DNA from: Micromussa lordhowensis
Taxonomy: Eukaryota; Cnidaria; Anthozoa; Scleractinia; Lobophylliidae
Assembly (NCBI GenBank): GCA_964020085.1
Contig: OZ026596.1
Location: forward strand, 32,696,722-32,760,721
Direction: 5' to 3'
DNA length: 64,000 bases
The notes under the pieces were generated by a model, which had not been told where the DNA came from, did not search any database, and was given only the letters and a program-made list of their open reading frames with translations. Positions 41,419 to 59,700 of the stretch are shown piece after piece. A program made the translations under genes and the position numbers. Position 1 is the first letter of the stretch, and the number at the start of each line of letters is the position of its first letter.

Positions 41419-43953
41419 ATGGTCAGGTTTAAAAAAAGGTCAGTATACGGCACAAGGACTTACGATAAAAAAACAGTCTCTATGAAAAATTTTCAGCTGA
41501 ATTCGTTATCCGTTATATCATTTCTGTTGCAGATATTTGTTGGTGGAAATTTCATTTGCAGACGGCAAGGTTGATGAAAGAATTTTATCCAGATTAATTT
41601 ACAAAACCGTAAAGAATGCCGTGATATCCGCCCATGGAGACTACGGAATGGCTTGCGTCGATAGGTCTTTGCAAGGTACAGCCAGATCGATGATATCTAT
41701 CTGGATGATATAAATTCATAAGGAATTTGCGGAGACAGGTACCAAAGTTCGGACCGGATCAACTCGGATCGCTGATTTGAATAAGAATAGCACCTTTTCA
41801 AGAACGAGGCATACAACAATAGGTGCTATTCTTATTCAAATCAGCGATCCGAGTTGATCCGGTCCGACTTTTGTACCTGCCTAATTTGAGAGTCTTTCGA
41901 TTCTTCATTGTTTGCAGCTGTTTCTTACTCCCCCCTTCCCCACTGGGGGGGAGGGAGGGGTTTATCTGTAAGTATGACACTGGAACAAGTTCAAGTTCAA
42001 GTTCAAGTTTATTAAGTCTTCCAAAAACTTACTTACAATGAGCACCGCCTGCAAATAGCAAGCTAATCCAGGCAGGCGGTTGTTAAGGACATACAAACAC
42101 GAATTACTAATTGAAGGCATTAAAAAAGTCGAGTTTGAAGGCATTATTTGTCAAGAGAGGAAAAAAGTGATAAAAAGTGGAGAACAATATTATAAATTAT
42201 GATTGAATTATAATTGCAGTGCAGAGTTAGTGGTTATATCAAGCATTAAGAAGGGAATAACTACAGAGTTTGTGGGGGTTTATTCCCCAGAGCCTTGTGC
42301 TGGGGTCTATTGTGTTATGCTGAATTTTAATAAAAATCAAATTGGTCTATTGTGATAGACTGCTAATAGATACAAAATGTACTGTCTAGTTATTACTTAC
42401 TATTTGGTGTATCCTACCGTAGTGAAGTATGTAAACCCCATTACTGGAGTGGCCTTCATAGCCTGTGGCAGGGACTATTATAGGATGGTTTGGTCTGCAC
42501 TAACCTTTATCAAAACCATCACCGTTGAAGATTCAACTAGGCCTTGCATGTTCAGAGTACTTCATGTAGGAGGTAAAAATATTATTTTTAATATCTGTTG
42601 TCTTTGTAATAACCAGATGTACACTCAGATCAATTTATTGAGCTTCCCTCCGACAATCTGGGTTTTGATAAGTATTTTTTTTTCAACGTTAATCAATAAC
42701 CCTTTGGCTAGTTATACATACATAGTCTGTTTATGAGTCAAGTATTCAGGCTGGTGCTTATCTCAGGTGACAGTAGCATGAGGCGACTAAGAGTATTTCT
42801 ACTCGCCCAAGATGAGATGCCAGTCCATTGCAGGGTTAACCCCCAGTATTAAATTTGTTGGTACCCATTTATACACCTGGGGGTGCTGTGAGAGTAAAGT
42901 GTCATGCCCAAGAACACAACACAATGCCCACAGCCATTGCTCACAGCCATTGCACAAACCTGGACCACTTGATCCATCTAGCAGTAGCGAACCATCAGCT
43001 TACCTGAAAAACAACATTAAACTTCACATTTTTTTTCAATTTTAGTATGCCTAATAGCAAACAGTGAAAACCTTTGCAGAATGCTTGACTAGTGTCCCCT
43101 TCATAAAGGGTTTTCTGCTTAATGCAGTTTTGGCTGTACAGTAGTTTGTGAAAAGGAATCACAGATAATTCCCAGTACCCTTGAGCAACAAACTCAGACA
43201 AGTTCTGTGTTTTCTGGTCCTCGTCAGGCACTCTCCTCTCCTGCCAGAAGTTTCTTATTCATCACAATAAAGAAGAGTTATTAAAGGTATTACAGCAGTG
43301 CAAGACACCAGGTTAGTTTGGTCTCTGTTCCCACCAAGCCTCTCCACAGCATTCAGTTAGTTGGGCTGTAACTCAAAAACACAGCAGAGCAAAAATAGGA
43401 GAGAGGATTGGTGTCTTTTCACAACATGCTTCTCTCCTATTTTTTCACGCACCACTTTTTTGTGTCGCAGCACAACTAACTGAATGCCTGAAAAAGGCTT
43501 CTCACTCTCTCATTCTAACTCCTGCATCTAAATTTTACGACAAGATGAGTTTTAAAATCAACCTTTAGACAATAAATTGCAATAGTTTCTCATTGCTGTT
43601 GTTGTTTTTCTTTGTTTCTGTTTTTTTGGTGGGGAGGGAAATAGAGGGGCTCACAAAAGTAAATAACGACTTTGGAACTTGGTATATCTTGTTAAGTGCT
43701 GATTTTATTTATCATTATCATATTGATATCTTAAAGTTTACATTATAAATTATAATTATAAATATTGTACAGAAAGTCTTGTAAACAGCTATTATTTTTC
43801 TTTAAATTTGTTTCAGCTGAAAGGAGACAAATATCAAGAACCATAAAGAAAGCTGAGAAAAATACATTTCCCCTGAACCCGTTTAACCCAAAGAAAAGGA
43901 GAACAAGTTTCGCTACAGACAATCCACCTGATGAAGATTTTGACTCTGATTAG
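41419..43953 (+). CDS. POP5: POP5, RNase P/MRP protein subunit, complete
   Basis: Five exons (41419-41438, 41533-41675, 42423-42572, 43228-43311, 43817-43953) join in phase to 534 nt, 177 aa, a little longer than human POP5 (163 aa). All have GT-AG borders. Key blocks are MVRFKKRYLLVEI at the start, YVNPITGVAFIACGRDYY and MVWSALTFI in the middle, FRVLHVGG before exon 4 and CQKFLIHHN in exon 4. The C-terminus is a basic stretch (NPFNPKKRRT) followed by an acidic tail, as in the family. POP5 supports the RNA of RNase P, which removes tRNA 5' leaders, and of RNase MRP, which acts in rRNA processing. The first exon is only 20 nt. A poly(A) signal follows at 43994. Confidence 0.95.
41734..41881. 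repeat. Palindromic MITE, ggtacaaaagtcggacc family, copy 1
   Basis: Arms of about 65 bp containing ggatcaactcggatcgctg and its inverse, with a 17-bp centre. It lies 58 bp after POP5 exon 2. A second copy is at 58939-59080. Confidence 0.9.
41988..42130 (-). repeat. Retroelement 3' end with (gaactt)n tail
   Basis: On the minus strand a short non-coding sequence ends in aataaacttgaacttgaac, five hexamers. This is the type of microsatellite tail left by CR1-like LINEs. No RT remains. Confidence 0.5.
42254..42351. repeat. Half copy of the 32645 MITE family
   Basis: Shares ttattccccagagcctt and the end aaattggtctatt with 32645-32799, but lacks the opposite arm. Confidence 0.8.
42750..43004 (-). 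mobile_element. tRNA-derived SINE, relative of the PolB SINE
   Basis: Shares long blocks with 16784-17097, e.g. gtgagagtaaagtgtc, cccaagaacacaacaca and tagcatgagg. It lies in POP5 intron 3 in minus orientation. It is more diverged and has an internal duplication (acagccattgc twice). Confidence 0.85.
43350..43486. repeat. Fold-back MITE, POP5 intron 4
   Basis: Inverted ends cattcagttagtt and aactaactgaatg; internal caaaaataggagag and ctctcctatttttt also pair. Confidence 0.85.
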
Positions 43954-43993
43954 AAGAAGTTTATTAAAATACAAGAGATTTATTTTCAATTAA

Positions 43994-43999
43994 AATAAA
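43994..43999 (+). terminator. POP5 polyadenylation signal
   Basis: aataaa 41 bp after the POP5 stop codon, in an AT-rich context; the only canonical signal close to the end. Confidence 0.65.
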
Positions 44000-44116
44000 T
44001 GGTACATTTATATTGTACTATAACTCTGGGAGATGTAGTTATTGTTAACACAACATCACATCAGGTGAATCACCTGACCTAAAAACTGGCAGGTTATTTA
44101 TTATTTAATAGAACTT

Positions 44117-44767
44117 AAGGTAATTCCTTAGTATTGCATTGCGCATCCCTACTGCGCACAATTTTTGCGTCATTAGCGCGCGCACATGAGCGCGTGCGCA
44201 TACAAAACCTAAGAGATTTCCCTCAAACTAAGCTCGATAGCGAAATAAATGCTCCTTTTCTATTAAACGAGCTCGGTGACCCCCGATTTTTTGTTTTGGT
44301 ATTTGCTAAAAACAGTCTAATAAAGAACATATTTGAAGAAGGTAAAAAGTTTGATAGTAGAACATGATTTTTTTTTTTGCAAAATAGTTCCATACTGGGT
44401 GCATTTTGACCAACGCGAGGACTTCAAGCTAATCACGGAACTGTCCGAAAAAGTGCAATATTCCCGCAACAGGGCAATCAAAAATGGCTTAAATGAAGCA
44501 ATACTACTTATGTGAATAAAAGAAGCTCTACTTTCAAGATAAAATTTTGTGTCTTTCAAGTAATCAAGACTTATTCTGTATGAAGATGATTCGAATTTTT
44601 AACGCGCAACCAGTAAAAATACCCTATTTTAAGAGCCTGCTGACGCGTAAACAAGCACGGTGAGCACATTTTTTTATTTCATTTTTTTAATGGTCATATC
44701 AAGAATGTTAACTATGTCAAGTTTCAAAAAAATTTTGATAGTAGAACAATTTCAAGGGAATTACCTT
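44117..44767. mobile_element. Non-autonomous DNA element, about 650 bp
   Basis: Inverted ends aaggtaattcctt and aagggaattacctt enclose a segment with a duplicated block (tttgatagtagaaca at about 44350 and 44738). No transposase. It lies between the convergent POP5 and SBDS genes. Confidence 0.65.
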
Positions 44768-46254
44768 AAGCTACTTCAAGAGCTAGTATATGCAACACGA
44801 GTAATTGTATTGTACTGTAAGTCGTATAAATAATTGGATATTTTTCTGTGGACATAACCTGTTCCGAGAAGCAAACAGTTTTCTGAGAGCTCAGCTTGAG
44901 GAAAACTGTGAACTTCGAGCGCTCATCTTTTTTTTTCAACATTTTCTAGGTTTTTTAAAGCCATGAAACCATGAATGCCCTTCGGGTTTAGTTTTCTCAG
45001 CAATTTGTATTTAAATGTTCTTCTGTAACTTTGCAAAAATGAGAAAACATCACTATTTCACAGATGACCGACAGGCACTGCATTCTGATGGATGATAGTA
45101 TACAAGTAGCTCAGCCAATCAGATTGCAGCATTTGTATTAGTATTCTAGTAGAATTCTACTAATTAGGGTTAGAAGACAAAGGACAATGAGAATCAAACT
45201 AGGTTAATATCATTTCAACCAGATTTCATTTTGAACTGCCACAATTAACATACACATTATTTTTCTGTTCACCTATTTACGTATGTATATTTTTGTAAAA
45301 TTGTGAAGGTGAGTAAATAAAGTTGTTGTTGCATTACAAGTGGCAGAAGTACTCATTAATTGATTAAGAAGTATTGTAACAGCCAGTGTGTGTAACAATC
45401 ATTCAGAAAACAAAAATTAATGCATGTAATCTTAATAATTATATGAACTTTATAAAACTTTTTTTGATGTACTGTTGATTAAACATGCAGCACAAGTCGC
45501 GAAAGCAACAATTCAAAGAAGAGAAGCCCACTGGCAGGATGTTAACCTGCTCAAACAAAGCCATTTTCAAGTAATCAGAGAATGCCAAAGGAAGTTTGCC
45601 CTTTTCAAGCTGTGAGATCAACTTTGTTTACAAAACATAATCTAAATTTGAATACCCAGACAGACTTCATGCATGCAAAACTCTTTGTACTTCATATTTC
45701 AAAGTTCTATGGATCATTCTCAGTACTTTCTCTGTTCTACTTTCTAGGTTGTCAGAGTTGAAACTCAACACTGTTTTCAGGAGTTTGCAAGGAATTCTCG
45801 TATCTCACATGTCATTTCTTTCCCAACTTTGAATTTAAACTAATATCACTTGATTGTAAAAAAATACTTATCGAACATGTCCAAAATGGTAGTGTCAGTG
45901 GGGACGATTGAAAAGGCGGGCAGGCGGTAAGTGGGGTCTGGTAGAGGAAAAGGACTCTTCTTTCTCTCCTGAATCCTGCTTGTTGCCCACCCGCTTTTTT
46001 TAAGTGCCCCCCCCCCCCCCACCCAGGCTACCAAAATTGTGAGCATAGTAAGAGAAAGACAGTCGTGTATTTCTTTTTCTTTAATCCATTGAGCATGGGG
46101 CTACCAGTCTGCAAACCGGTGAACTAGCATTGGGCAAACTCGCTTTTGGACGTTGTCCGAAACTGCATCGGCATGTGGCCAGTGTGGCAGGCTTGGTCTT
46201 AAATTTCTCTTGAGTCAGAGTTCAAGTAGTCTCCTCCGCAGCCGTTTTTTGGGA
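44768..46254. other. Intergenic AT-rich DNA
   Basis: No host exon or RNA gene was recognised. A short retroelement-like tail (gagtaaataaagttgttgttg, about 45312) and a C-run of about 15 bases near 46008-46020 are the only notable points. Confidence 0.5.
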
Positions 46255-46329
46255 TGTCACGTAATGCTCCCCCCAAAGAAATGGCTGCTCACAACCAAAC
46301 AATTTCTTTGGGGGGAGTGTTGCGTGACA
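46255..46329. repeat. Short hAT-like MITE
   Basis: Inverted ends of about 28 bp: tgtcacgtaatgctcccccc and ggggggagtgttgcgtgaca, with a 19-bp centre. Confidence 0.75.
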
Positions 46330-46795
46330 AGACAACAAGACCATGAGTATATTTTAGACCTTCAACAAAGGTTGAACTTTGCTTTTAATAAGTAATAAAT
46401 AATGCTGCAATGTAGCATGGAAGTCTCAGGTGCCTAAGTGGCATAAAGGTGTAATATACTGCATTTTTTTTCTTTTTCCAGTTAGCAGAAGAAATGTTAT
46501 ACAAAATTTTCTGAGAAATACGAAGTCAGGAGAATGAAAGTTTTTTTCTAAATATGAAATTCGGTTCCAATTTTCAAAGAACGTAAAAACTATTTTGCTA
46601 TACTTCCACATATTTATAAAAAATGCTTCCTCTGGGTAAGAAAAATTTAAAAACGTAAGCTTTTGGCTTCCAGACTAAAGCCTTTAAAGACTAAGATGTA
46701 AATGCGCAAGATGGAAATTTATACAAAATGGAAGTGTGAACAAATTGTGGAAACAGTGAAAGGAAAAAATGCACTAATCTAAAAGAATAGAATAT

Positions 46796-47240
46796 TGCTT
46801 TGGCAACGGCTTGGAGTTATTGTCTGCCTCATTAGTGTTAGTGGTGTGCCAAGATTCCAAAGTTTTTTTAATTCGGAAGTTTCCCTTATTAACTACCCCG
46901 CATTGCTGACGTCAATAGAGTGATTATTACGCCAAGCATGAACTGAAATATTAGAACCAGTTTTACACATTTTTACATTCCCAATGTGTTCCTCTTTCCC
47001 CGTTGAAAGACACTTCCAGTCTCACCAATGAAGCTCCAAGGACAAACAGCGCAAGGGATTTTATACACCACGTTGGTCTAAAGTTCAACAGGAGGCCTAA
47101 ACTTGGGGGAAGGGAATACTTGTTGAAGGGTCTTGTGTAGTCTAGTAACAACGTTAATTCCATTCTTCCAAAGAAGACTTGTGAGGGATTCTGTGATACC
47201 ATGGACGTAAGGAAGGCAGACCAGACTGGTCATGGCGGGG
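46796..47240 (-). pseudogene. Penelope-like element fragment (GIY-YIG region)
   Basis: Translated on the minus strand, this gives CLPYVHGITESL, then a stop, then VVYKIPCAVCPWSFIGETG, which is the cysteine block and start of the GIY-YIG nuclease of Penelope-like retroelements. A degenerate tail follows, with HAWRNNHSIDVSNA and KLWNLGTPLTLM-like text in shifted frames. Stops and shifts make it a fossil. It lies 240 bp beyond the SBDS stop codon. Confidence 0.75.
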
Positions 47241-47476
47241 ACTTTGATCAATGGCAGGGGATATTTCCTAATTTTTTTAAGTTTTCAATCTGCTCTTGTA
47301 AATAAGATTAATTACCATTGGTTAAAAGACCTCATAACCTCTGCAGACAGTAGCTGTTTGTTTTCTCACAGCCTATTATATTTCTCTCAACACCTCGGTC
47401 AGTATAAGAAACAACAACATGGTGTGTGCATTGATCATCATGCACAATGTATTATCTCTTCAAGTGTATTAGACTA

Positions 47477-52942
<5,466 letters not shown>

Positions 52943-53735
52943 TTTGGTTCAACTTGTAGCTGTACTCAGTGAAATTGTTACCTTCAGAGGAGGGGTAAGG
53001 CAAGTTGCCACATTGCTATAACTCTTTACAGAATTGTTGGAAAGGGCTCATTCTACCAAATCTTATAAAAATAGAGATATTAAGCTGGTTCAGATTATTT
53101 TTGTCACAAAATTGGAAATTTTTACAAAAGGGCATTGAATAATAAATCATGTATTTACTTTTGTGCCTGTGGAGTACCCCACTCAGGTAGTCGCTTACCT
53201 GTAACCGCGCGATGTCATGCCTAGTACCCAATGTTCCACGTGAAACGCTATTCATAAGATTTATATAAGAATAAGAAGTTGTTTTCACAAATAAGTGAGG
53301 TTTTTCCGGAGGAGGGAATACGTAAAAAGCTGCGTAAATTCCTGTAGACTTCCTTCAAGCTCACTATCGTCAACTTAACGTCGAGGAACCGAGATCGACG
53401 AGGCACCGGTCGTGGAATCTTGTTGTTGGGTATTCGTACCATGCGATGTTGTGAAACTCATTGACCCGAATTTTAAGTTGTTATTTTGATATATTATGTT
53501 TAGCTGCTGAGCCGTGGGAACTGATCGTATTTATCTAGGATGACTTTGAAAGGAAATGCATTTGACAAGGATATTCACAGTGTGTGTTAACTTATTTGAC
53601 GAATCAGGCTGAACCGCGGGAAGCCGAACAAGTGAGGTCTCATACCGTCTACATCTGCGCAAGCCGGCCATTTGCAGCGCACATACGACAACTCATTCAC
53701 ACGATCGCCGTTGATTTTTCCGTTTGTGGAGGAAA
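52943..53735. promoter_or_regulatory. SBDS-CASTOR divergent intergenic region
   Basis: The start codons of SBDS (minus) and the CASTOR-like gene (plus) face away from this 793-bp region, which holds both promoters. No transposon or ORF of known family is seen in it, unlike almost every other non-coding interval of this size. Confidence 0.6.
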
Positions 53736-56700
53736 ATGATGAATGGGTCGAAGGGTCATTCTTCTGAGCTTCACATTCTTGAACACAAGCTTCGGGTTTC
53801 AAACTTGAAGAAGGACGCAATTCCTTTATATACACATGCGCTAATAAAAATTTCATTACTACCTCGATCAAGGTAAGCTCTAGAAATAGAATCTTCATTT
53901 TCCCCTGATTGATTCTTCTGTTAGTTCAACACAGATTGAAGGAATTTATGAATGTAGTTAACACCACTTTTAGGGTTTCATAGATGGCCTTACGACACTG
54001 GACAACTCTGACCGGCGTCTTTGTAGTTCTATTGTGTTTATACATTTATGCCCGACGTTGACGCGGATTTCTTCCCGCGCTAAATTCATTACGTGACAAA
54101 CTTGCCTCGTATACTTTCGTACCGCTCTGTGTGTGTTTTGCAGGCCAAGATTCTTCAGTTTTACCGAAACCAGGGATGGTTATACGATAATCGTAGAGGA
54201 CGATCTTTGTAAAGGTGAGAACGTGTGTTATGTAAACACAAATTGCAGCTGTATAAACGTAGTTAAACTTAACTCCAAAGAGCAAGGTTGCGGCGCGTGT
54301 TTTACGTAAGATTTGGTTGAGTGTTTTTTTTTTTTTGTTTTTCTTTTCCTATTTTTTGTATTACTTGTGCAAGTGCATGCCTAAAGTAAGGTGCGCGTGC
54401 AGGCAATGTGATTTTTCATAGCGTGTTGCATATGATACCATCATGATGGTAAACTGATAGGACCCAACAAAACTGAGATCGTTCAGAAATATTTTTTCTA
54501 CCATTAGAGGCCGGAAAATAACTTCAAAACCAGCCGAATACCAAATAAATATAAATCTATAAATAAAACATGCAGAAACAAAAACTAATTGATCCCAGTA
54601 GCAAAAGGTTAAATATATGAGCTTAAGGTGGTTCAGAAATCCCTGAGAAATGTTTTTACTACCAACTTTTAGAAGCCAAAAAAATAACTTTAAAACTGAG
54701 ATAAAATCAATCTATAAATAAGTCTGTGAACCCTGCTGTGGCAATTGTGCTATTAAAAATTAATGTAAAATCTGCTTTGTAATCAAACCAATTCAAAAGA
54801 AAAATGGAGTCTAAACCATTGGGGCAAACCCACAGTTATTCTCCAGCAGATGTGGCTGAGAACTAAGGATTTTACTGGAATGTCAAATGAAAATCACATG
54901 ATTAATACAATGGTGCTTGGAAAACTTTGTGGTTGAATTGAGCAAACCACATGGGGACAAAACTCAGACCGAAGCAACTCAGACCAAAGCAACGCAGATT
55001 GCTGATTTGCAACTGATCAAGAAAGAGACATAAGTTGCTATACTCCTTTAACACAGTGTATGATGTAAATCAGCAATCCAAGTGCGTCAGGTCAACTTTA
55101 AATGTTAGTCATGCCACTTTTTTGTGGCAAATAAAAAGGGTGAACTTTCTCCATATTAGGGAAAGAGCTTTTAAATATTACTGTCAGTAGTAGTAGTACT
55201 TTATTTATCCACATTACACTCATAAGTCCGAGACTGCCAGTGAGATAAGTTGCATCTCGCATATAGTGACATAATCTATCCCCATAGCACAATACAACCA
55301 CTTTAAAATAAGGACTCAATCAAGGTCAGGGGTATTGCTAATTTTATACTCTATATTTTAAAATAGTTGTTCATGGCCAAGGGCACCACTATTATGATCT
55401 TGTTTTGTATGCATCATCACGGAAGCATGCAGTGTTGTTTTTTCCTTTCTCCTGCACCAAACAATTTTGTTTGCCGAGCAAAACAACGTGTACATTTAGT
55501 AATTCAATATTATTGCTGACAGTTTGTCTTTCTCCACCTGAAAAATAGAGTTTGACTTTTAAATTATATTGAACTCATTAAATATTAACAACACTATTAT
55601 TAACAAAATAAAAAATGTTATCTGTTGCCTGGTGAGTCAACTGAACATAACATAATCCTTTTTCATTTTTTTTTCTGTGATGAGAAAATTGAATGAATGA
55701 TAGATAAGGTTATACCCCATGGAAAGTTAGTTCAAGGTGGTATTCACTAATTAAATATGACCACAAGTCATAGTATTATTAAATAAAATAACTTTACAAA
55801 GAAATCACCTTTTTTAATTTGGGAATGAAAAAAGTTTTGCATTACCTGAAACCACTACATTTGTAAATCCATGCCAGTCTAACGTGCAAGATGCATTGGC
55901 TCAGTTCTTTGTGTTATTCTGTTTCTTTTAACCAGTGTCAATTTACACACTGAATCTGTCAAGTTGGGGTATCAGAGATATCTTGTATTTTAATTTGTCA
56001 TGGCAGGACAAGAGAAAAACATTTAATGCTGTAACTGCTAGAATTTTCTTTCTAAAATACATAAGATCTTTAGGTGCAGTTTGAAAATTGGCTCTTTGTT
56101 GTTTTAAAAGTGGACGCACTCTTTTGTTTATTAATTTCCTAAGTTCTGTACTCATGATAAAGTTCACCTCCTGACGCCTACTGTGAATGACTGTGAATAT
56201 GTTGCTTCTGTCTGCTCAATAATAGCGTCATGCACAGTTTCTAAAAATTGATTACATCACCAGAGACCCCACATGACTCAGGCAAGAATTACAGTCCGGT
56301 AGAAGGTTTTGAGCACATTGTATTCTAGACCAGAAAATCAGGCAAAAAAGGAAAGATTGGTGGTCTAGGTTTTTGAGTAGCTTAAATTTTGTTAGAAAGC
56401 AAACACTGCTGTCGTGGGTAATGTAAAATGGATTCAAAGCATCCAGAAAAGAGCCTAAATGTCACAAATTACGCGAGGATCTTACCAAGCCACAGTGACG
56501 GATTGACAGTTCCCAAAACCAAGATCTTTTCAGACGGCGGTTGCGACTAGCCAATCAGAATTCTTTACAGGGAAATGTGTTACAAAGAAACTTAGCTGCT
56601 GTTTATCCTGGTCTTGACTGACTTATTGCCAGAAATTCCTAAATTTGACAACCCAAGCTGTCCACTCAAACAAATACAATAGAACAGGAGGACATAATTA

Positions 56701-59700
56701 TTATCCCTGAGACACCAACTTGCTAGAGAATAGGTTCCTGCTTGACATGCATCTACAGGACTCGAAAAAAGTGCCGTCTGGTCATCTGGGACAAGTAGAT
56801 TCTGCTTCTGGGCAAGTAACTTTTCATTTCTACTTGCCCAATGGACAAGGGATCGGCAAGCCATCTGCCAACTAAATCCTTAAAAGACTTGCCCAGGGCA
56901 ACAAAATGTTAGAGCTACTTGTCTCAAGGGCAAGCTGGAATTCAAGTTTCTTTCGAACCCTGATCTACTGAGTTATGGAAGAACACTCAAACTATTGATG
57001 TCCACTGGATATATAACAATTAGTCCATGAGCCTGAGTTGGATATGAAGTGATAAAATAACCAAAGAGCGCATAGTCACCTCTGACCTCTAACCTCTTTC
57101 ACAACATGGCTTACACAAAGTTACACAGGGGGACTACAATTTGTGCACATATTTTAGATGAATTATATTTTGTGGTAGTCCTTGGACAGGATCAAGTTAC
57201 AATCCTAGTGATATAAAACTTACCTATTTTTAAATGCAAGTTAATAAATCATCTTTTAATGGGTCGATTTTAATTTTTTTAACATTTTATTTATTATTTT
57301 GTATTGTAATTATTAGATAGTTTTTATGCTTTGAAAAGCCCCTTCGGGGAGAGTTTAATAAATATTGTATGTAGTTAACGTCTGTTTAATATTTTGTTCT
57401 CTTTTTGAACACTTACAGAGCTTCCACAAAGTGACAGTATTGACATGCCTGATCTTGTTTGGCGAGTATTAAGTGTCTCTGCTGGAGCTTATGGCAGTCA
57501 TCAGCTGACCGGTATCAGTAGAATTGTAAAGACAGTCATCAGTCCGTTGGCAGACTTTAAAGTGTCAGTCCTCGTCATTTCAACTTATCAATCAGATTAT
57601 GTCTTGGTAAGTTTTGGAATTACCTTCCAAGTAACTGATAGCAAATTCTTCATGATGAATTTTTCCTCTTTAACAATAAATGACTTCAGGATATTATGTA
57701 AATGTAGAGACTCAGTGGTCGTAAGTGGCTGGAGGGTTGTCAGTAATGTCATTTGAATAGTATGGGTTCTAATATTAGCTGGAGTCACTTTGTGTTTTTT
57801 GCTTTCCCCTACTGTCACCCAGGACTGACGGTAACCTACGTGTAGCAAAAATCCCAGGAATAAAATAACTCAAGATGGAAAAGTATTTCATCTGAAGAGA
57901 AAAGCCAAACTCCTCACCACTTCATGTTATCTGAGCTCTGCAGGGTTCATACAGGTCCTGGAATGCCTGGAAAGTACTGGAATTTTATTGTGGCATTTTC
58001 CAGGACTGGAAAGTCCTGGGAAAAGGCTGCTGGTCCTGGAAAGTTCTGGAAATCTGTTAAACTCAAGTAAAAAATATGAAGTGTATCGCAGACAGTGAGG
58101 AGAATTAACATTGAGATCTTCAGAGTGAAAGGGTTAATGTGAATTTTAGAATCCTTGAAAAATCAATCTGAGTCCTGGAAAAGTCCTGGAACTTTGTTTC
58201 TGAAAAAGAGTATGAACCCTGTGAGCTGAAGTTTTTAAGATTACCATATACCTTCAGAGACGTCTTGTGTCCAAGCAATGTAGCTCGTCCAGTTAAAACT
58301 GTAGATACCTAAACCCCAAAATCAAATTAAACCTTACCAAGATGTTTGAAATAAACAAGTGAATTGTCAATTTTTTTTTCATGACTTTTAAATGGGAGGA
58401 TCTGATTCATTGTTAGGGTCCCTTTTGAAAGCTATAAGTCAAAGGGAATTTGTTCGTTTTCCCTCAGAATTGGACAGTTGCTTGTTGGACAACAAAACTG
58501 TTCTGCTCAAATTTTTTTTCTCAGAGAGCATTTTTTCTATGATCACTCCATATAACTTTTGTAATCCTATTTCGAAAATGTTTGGTAACTTTTCACTGAA
58601 TTGAATATGGTAAATTGCAGAAACCTTTAATTTTAGCTCTGTGGGTCTGTGGGTCTGAGGGATAAATTAAATGAGCAGAAAACGAAATTTTCTTTGACTT
58701 GTAGCTTTCAAAGGGTGACTCGGAAGCTCACATTTAGAGGTCATAAAAATTTGACAATTCATTTTATTTCAAAATTCTTGGTGAAGTTTGATAGCCAACT
58801 CTATATTAAGCTTCAGTTTGAGATAGGGGTTTAGGTATCTACAGTTTAAAACAGACACACTTCATCACTTGGATGCAAGACACCTAAAGGTATACGGTAG
58901 CCTTGAAGCACTGGCCTGATTGGGCTTAGACTATATAAGGCAGGTACAAAAGTCGGACCGGATCAACTCGGATCGCTGATTTGAATAAAAATAGCAACTA
59001 TTGTTATATGCCTCATTCTTAAAAAGGTGCTATTCTTATTTAAATCAGCGATCCGAGTTGATCCAACTTTTGTACTTGCCATTCTATATAGGCTTGTAAA
59101 AAGCCTTGAATCATATAATGTCAACATCAATCATCTCCCTCTCTCAGCCTAACCTAAAAGACTGACAATTCAGCTAAGATAAAAGGTGCACATGTCAGCA
59201 ATGTGTTTTTGTTTTGGGATCCACAAAAAATCCAAATCTGATAAGCATGAAACAGCTGTTCACTGTTATGAATAAGTACTATTCTTTCTCCTTACTAGGT
59301 GAAAGAGGTGGACCTTGACACTGCCATTAAGTGTCTATCCCAAAACTACAAGATCTTTAAAGACAGTGGAACAGGATTGGAACCTGTGACCTTGTCAATC
59401 GGCGATAGAATGGCTGGAATGATCAAAATTAATGAGAGAAAAGCAGGTTGGTTTAAAATGTTGGTTATGTTGTAATTTTTGATGATGATGAGCTGAGTAG
59501 TTAGACAAGCAGGTTTCTTATGCTAGCATGTGTTGTTTTATTTCCAGATGAACACAGACCAATTGTCCATCCTTTCACGTGTCCAAAGAACAGATTTCAT
59601 GTGACAAGTGTGGATTTTCGAATGTTGCCGAGCTTAGCGACCATCATACTTGATCTGATGTTTTATTCAAAGTAAACTTTTACTTTCTTAGAGTAATATT

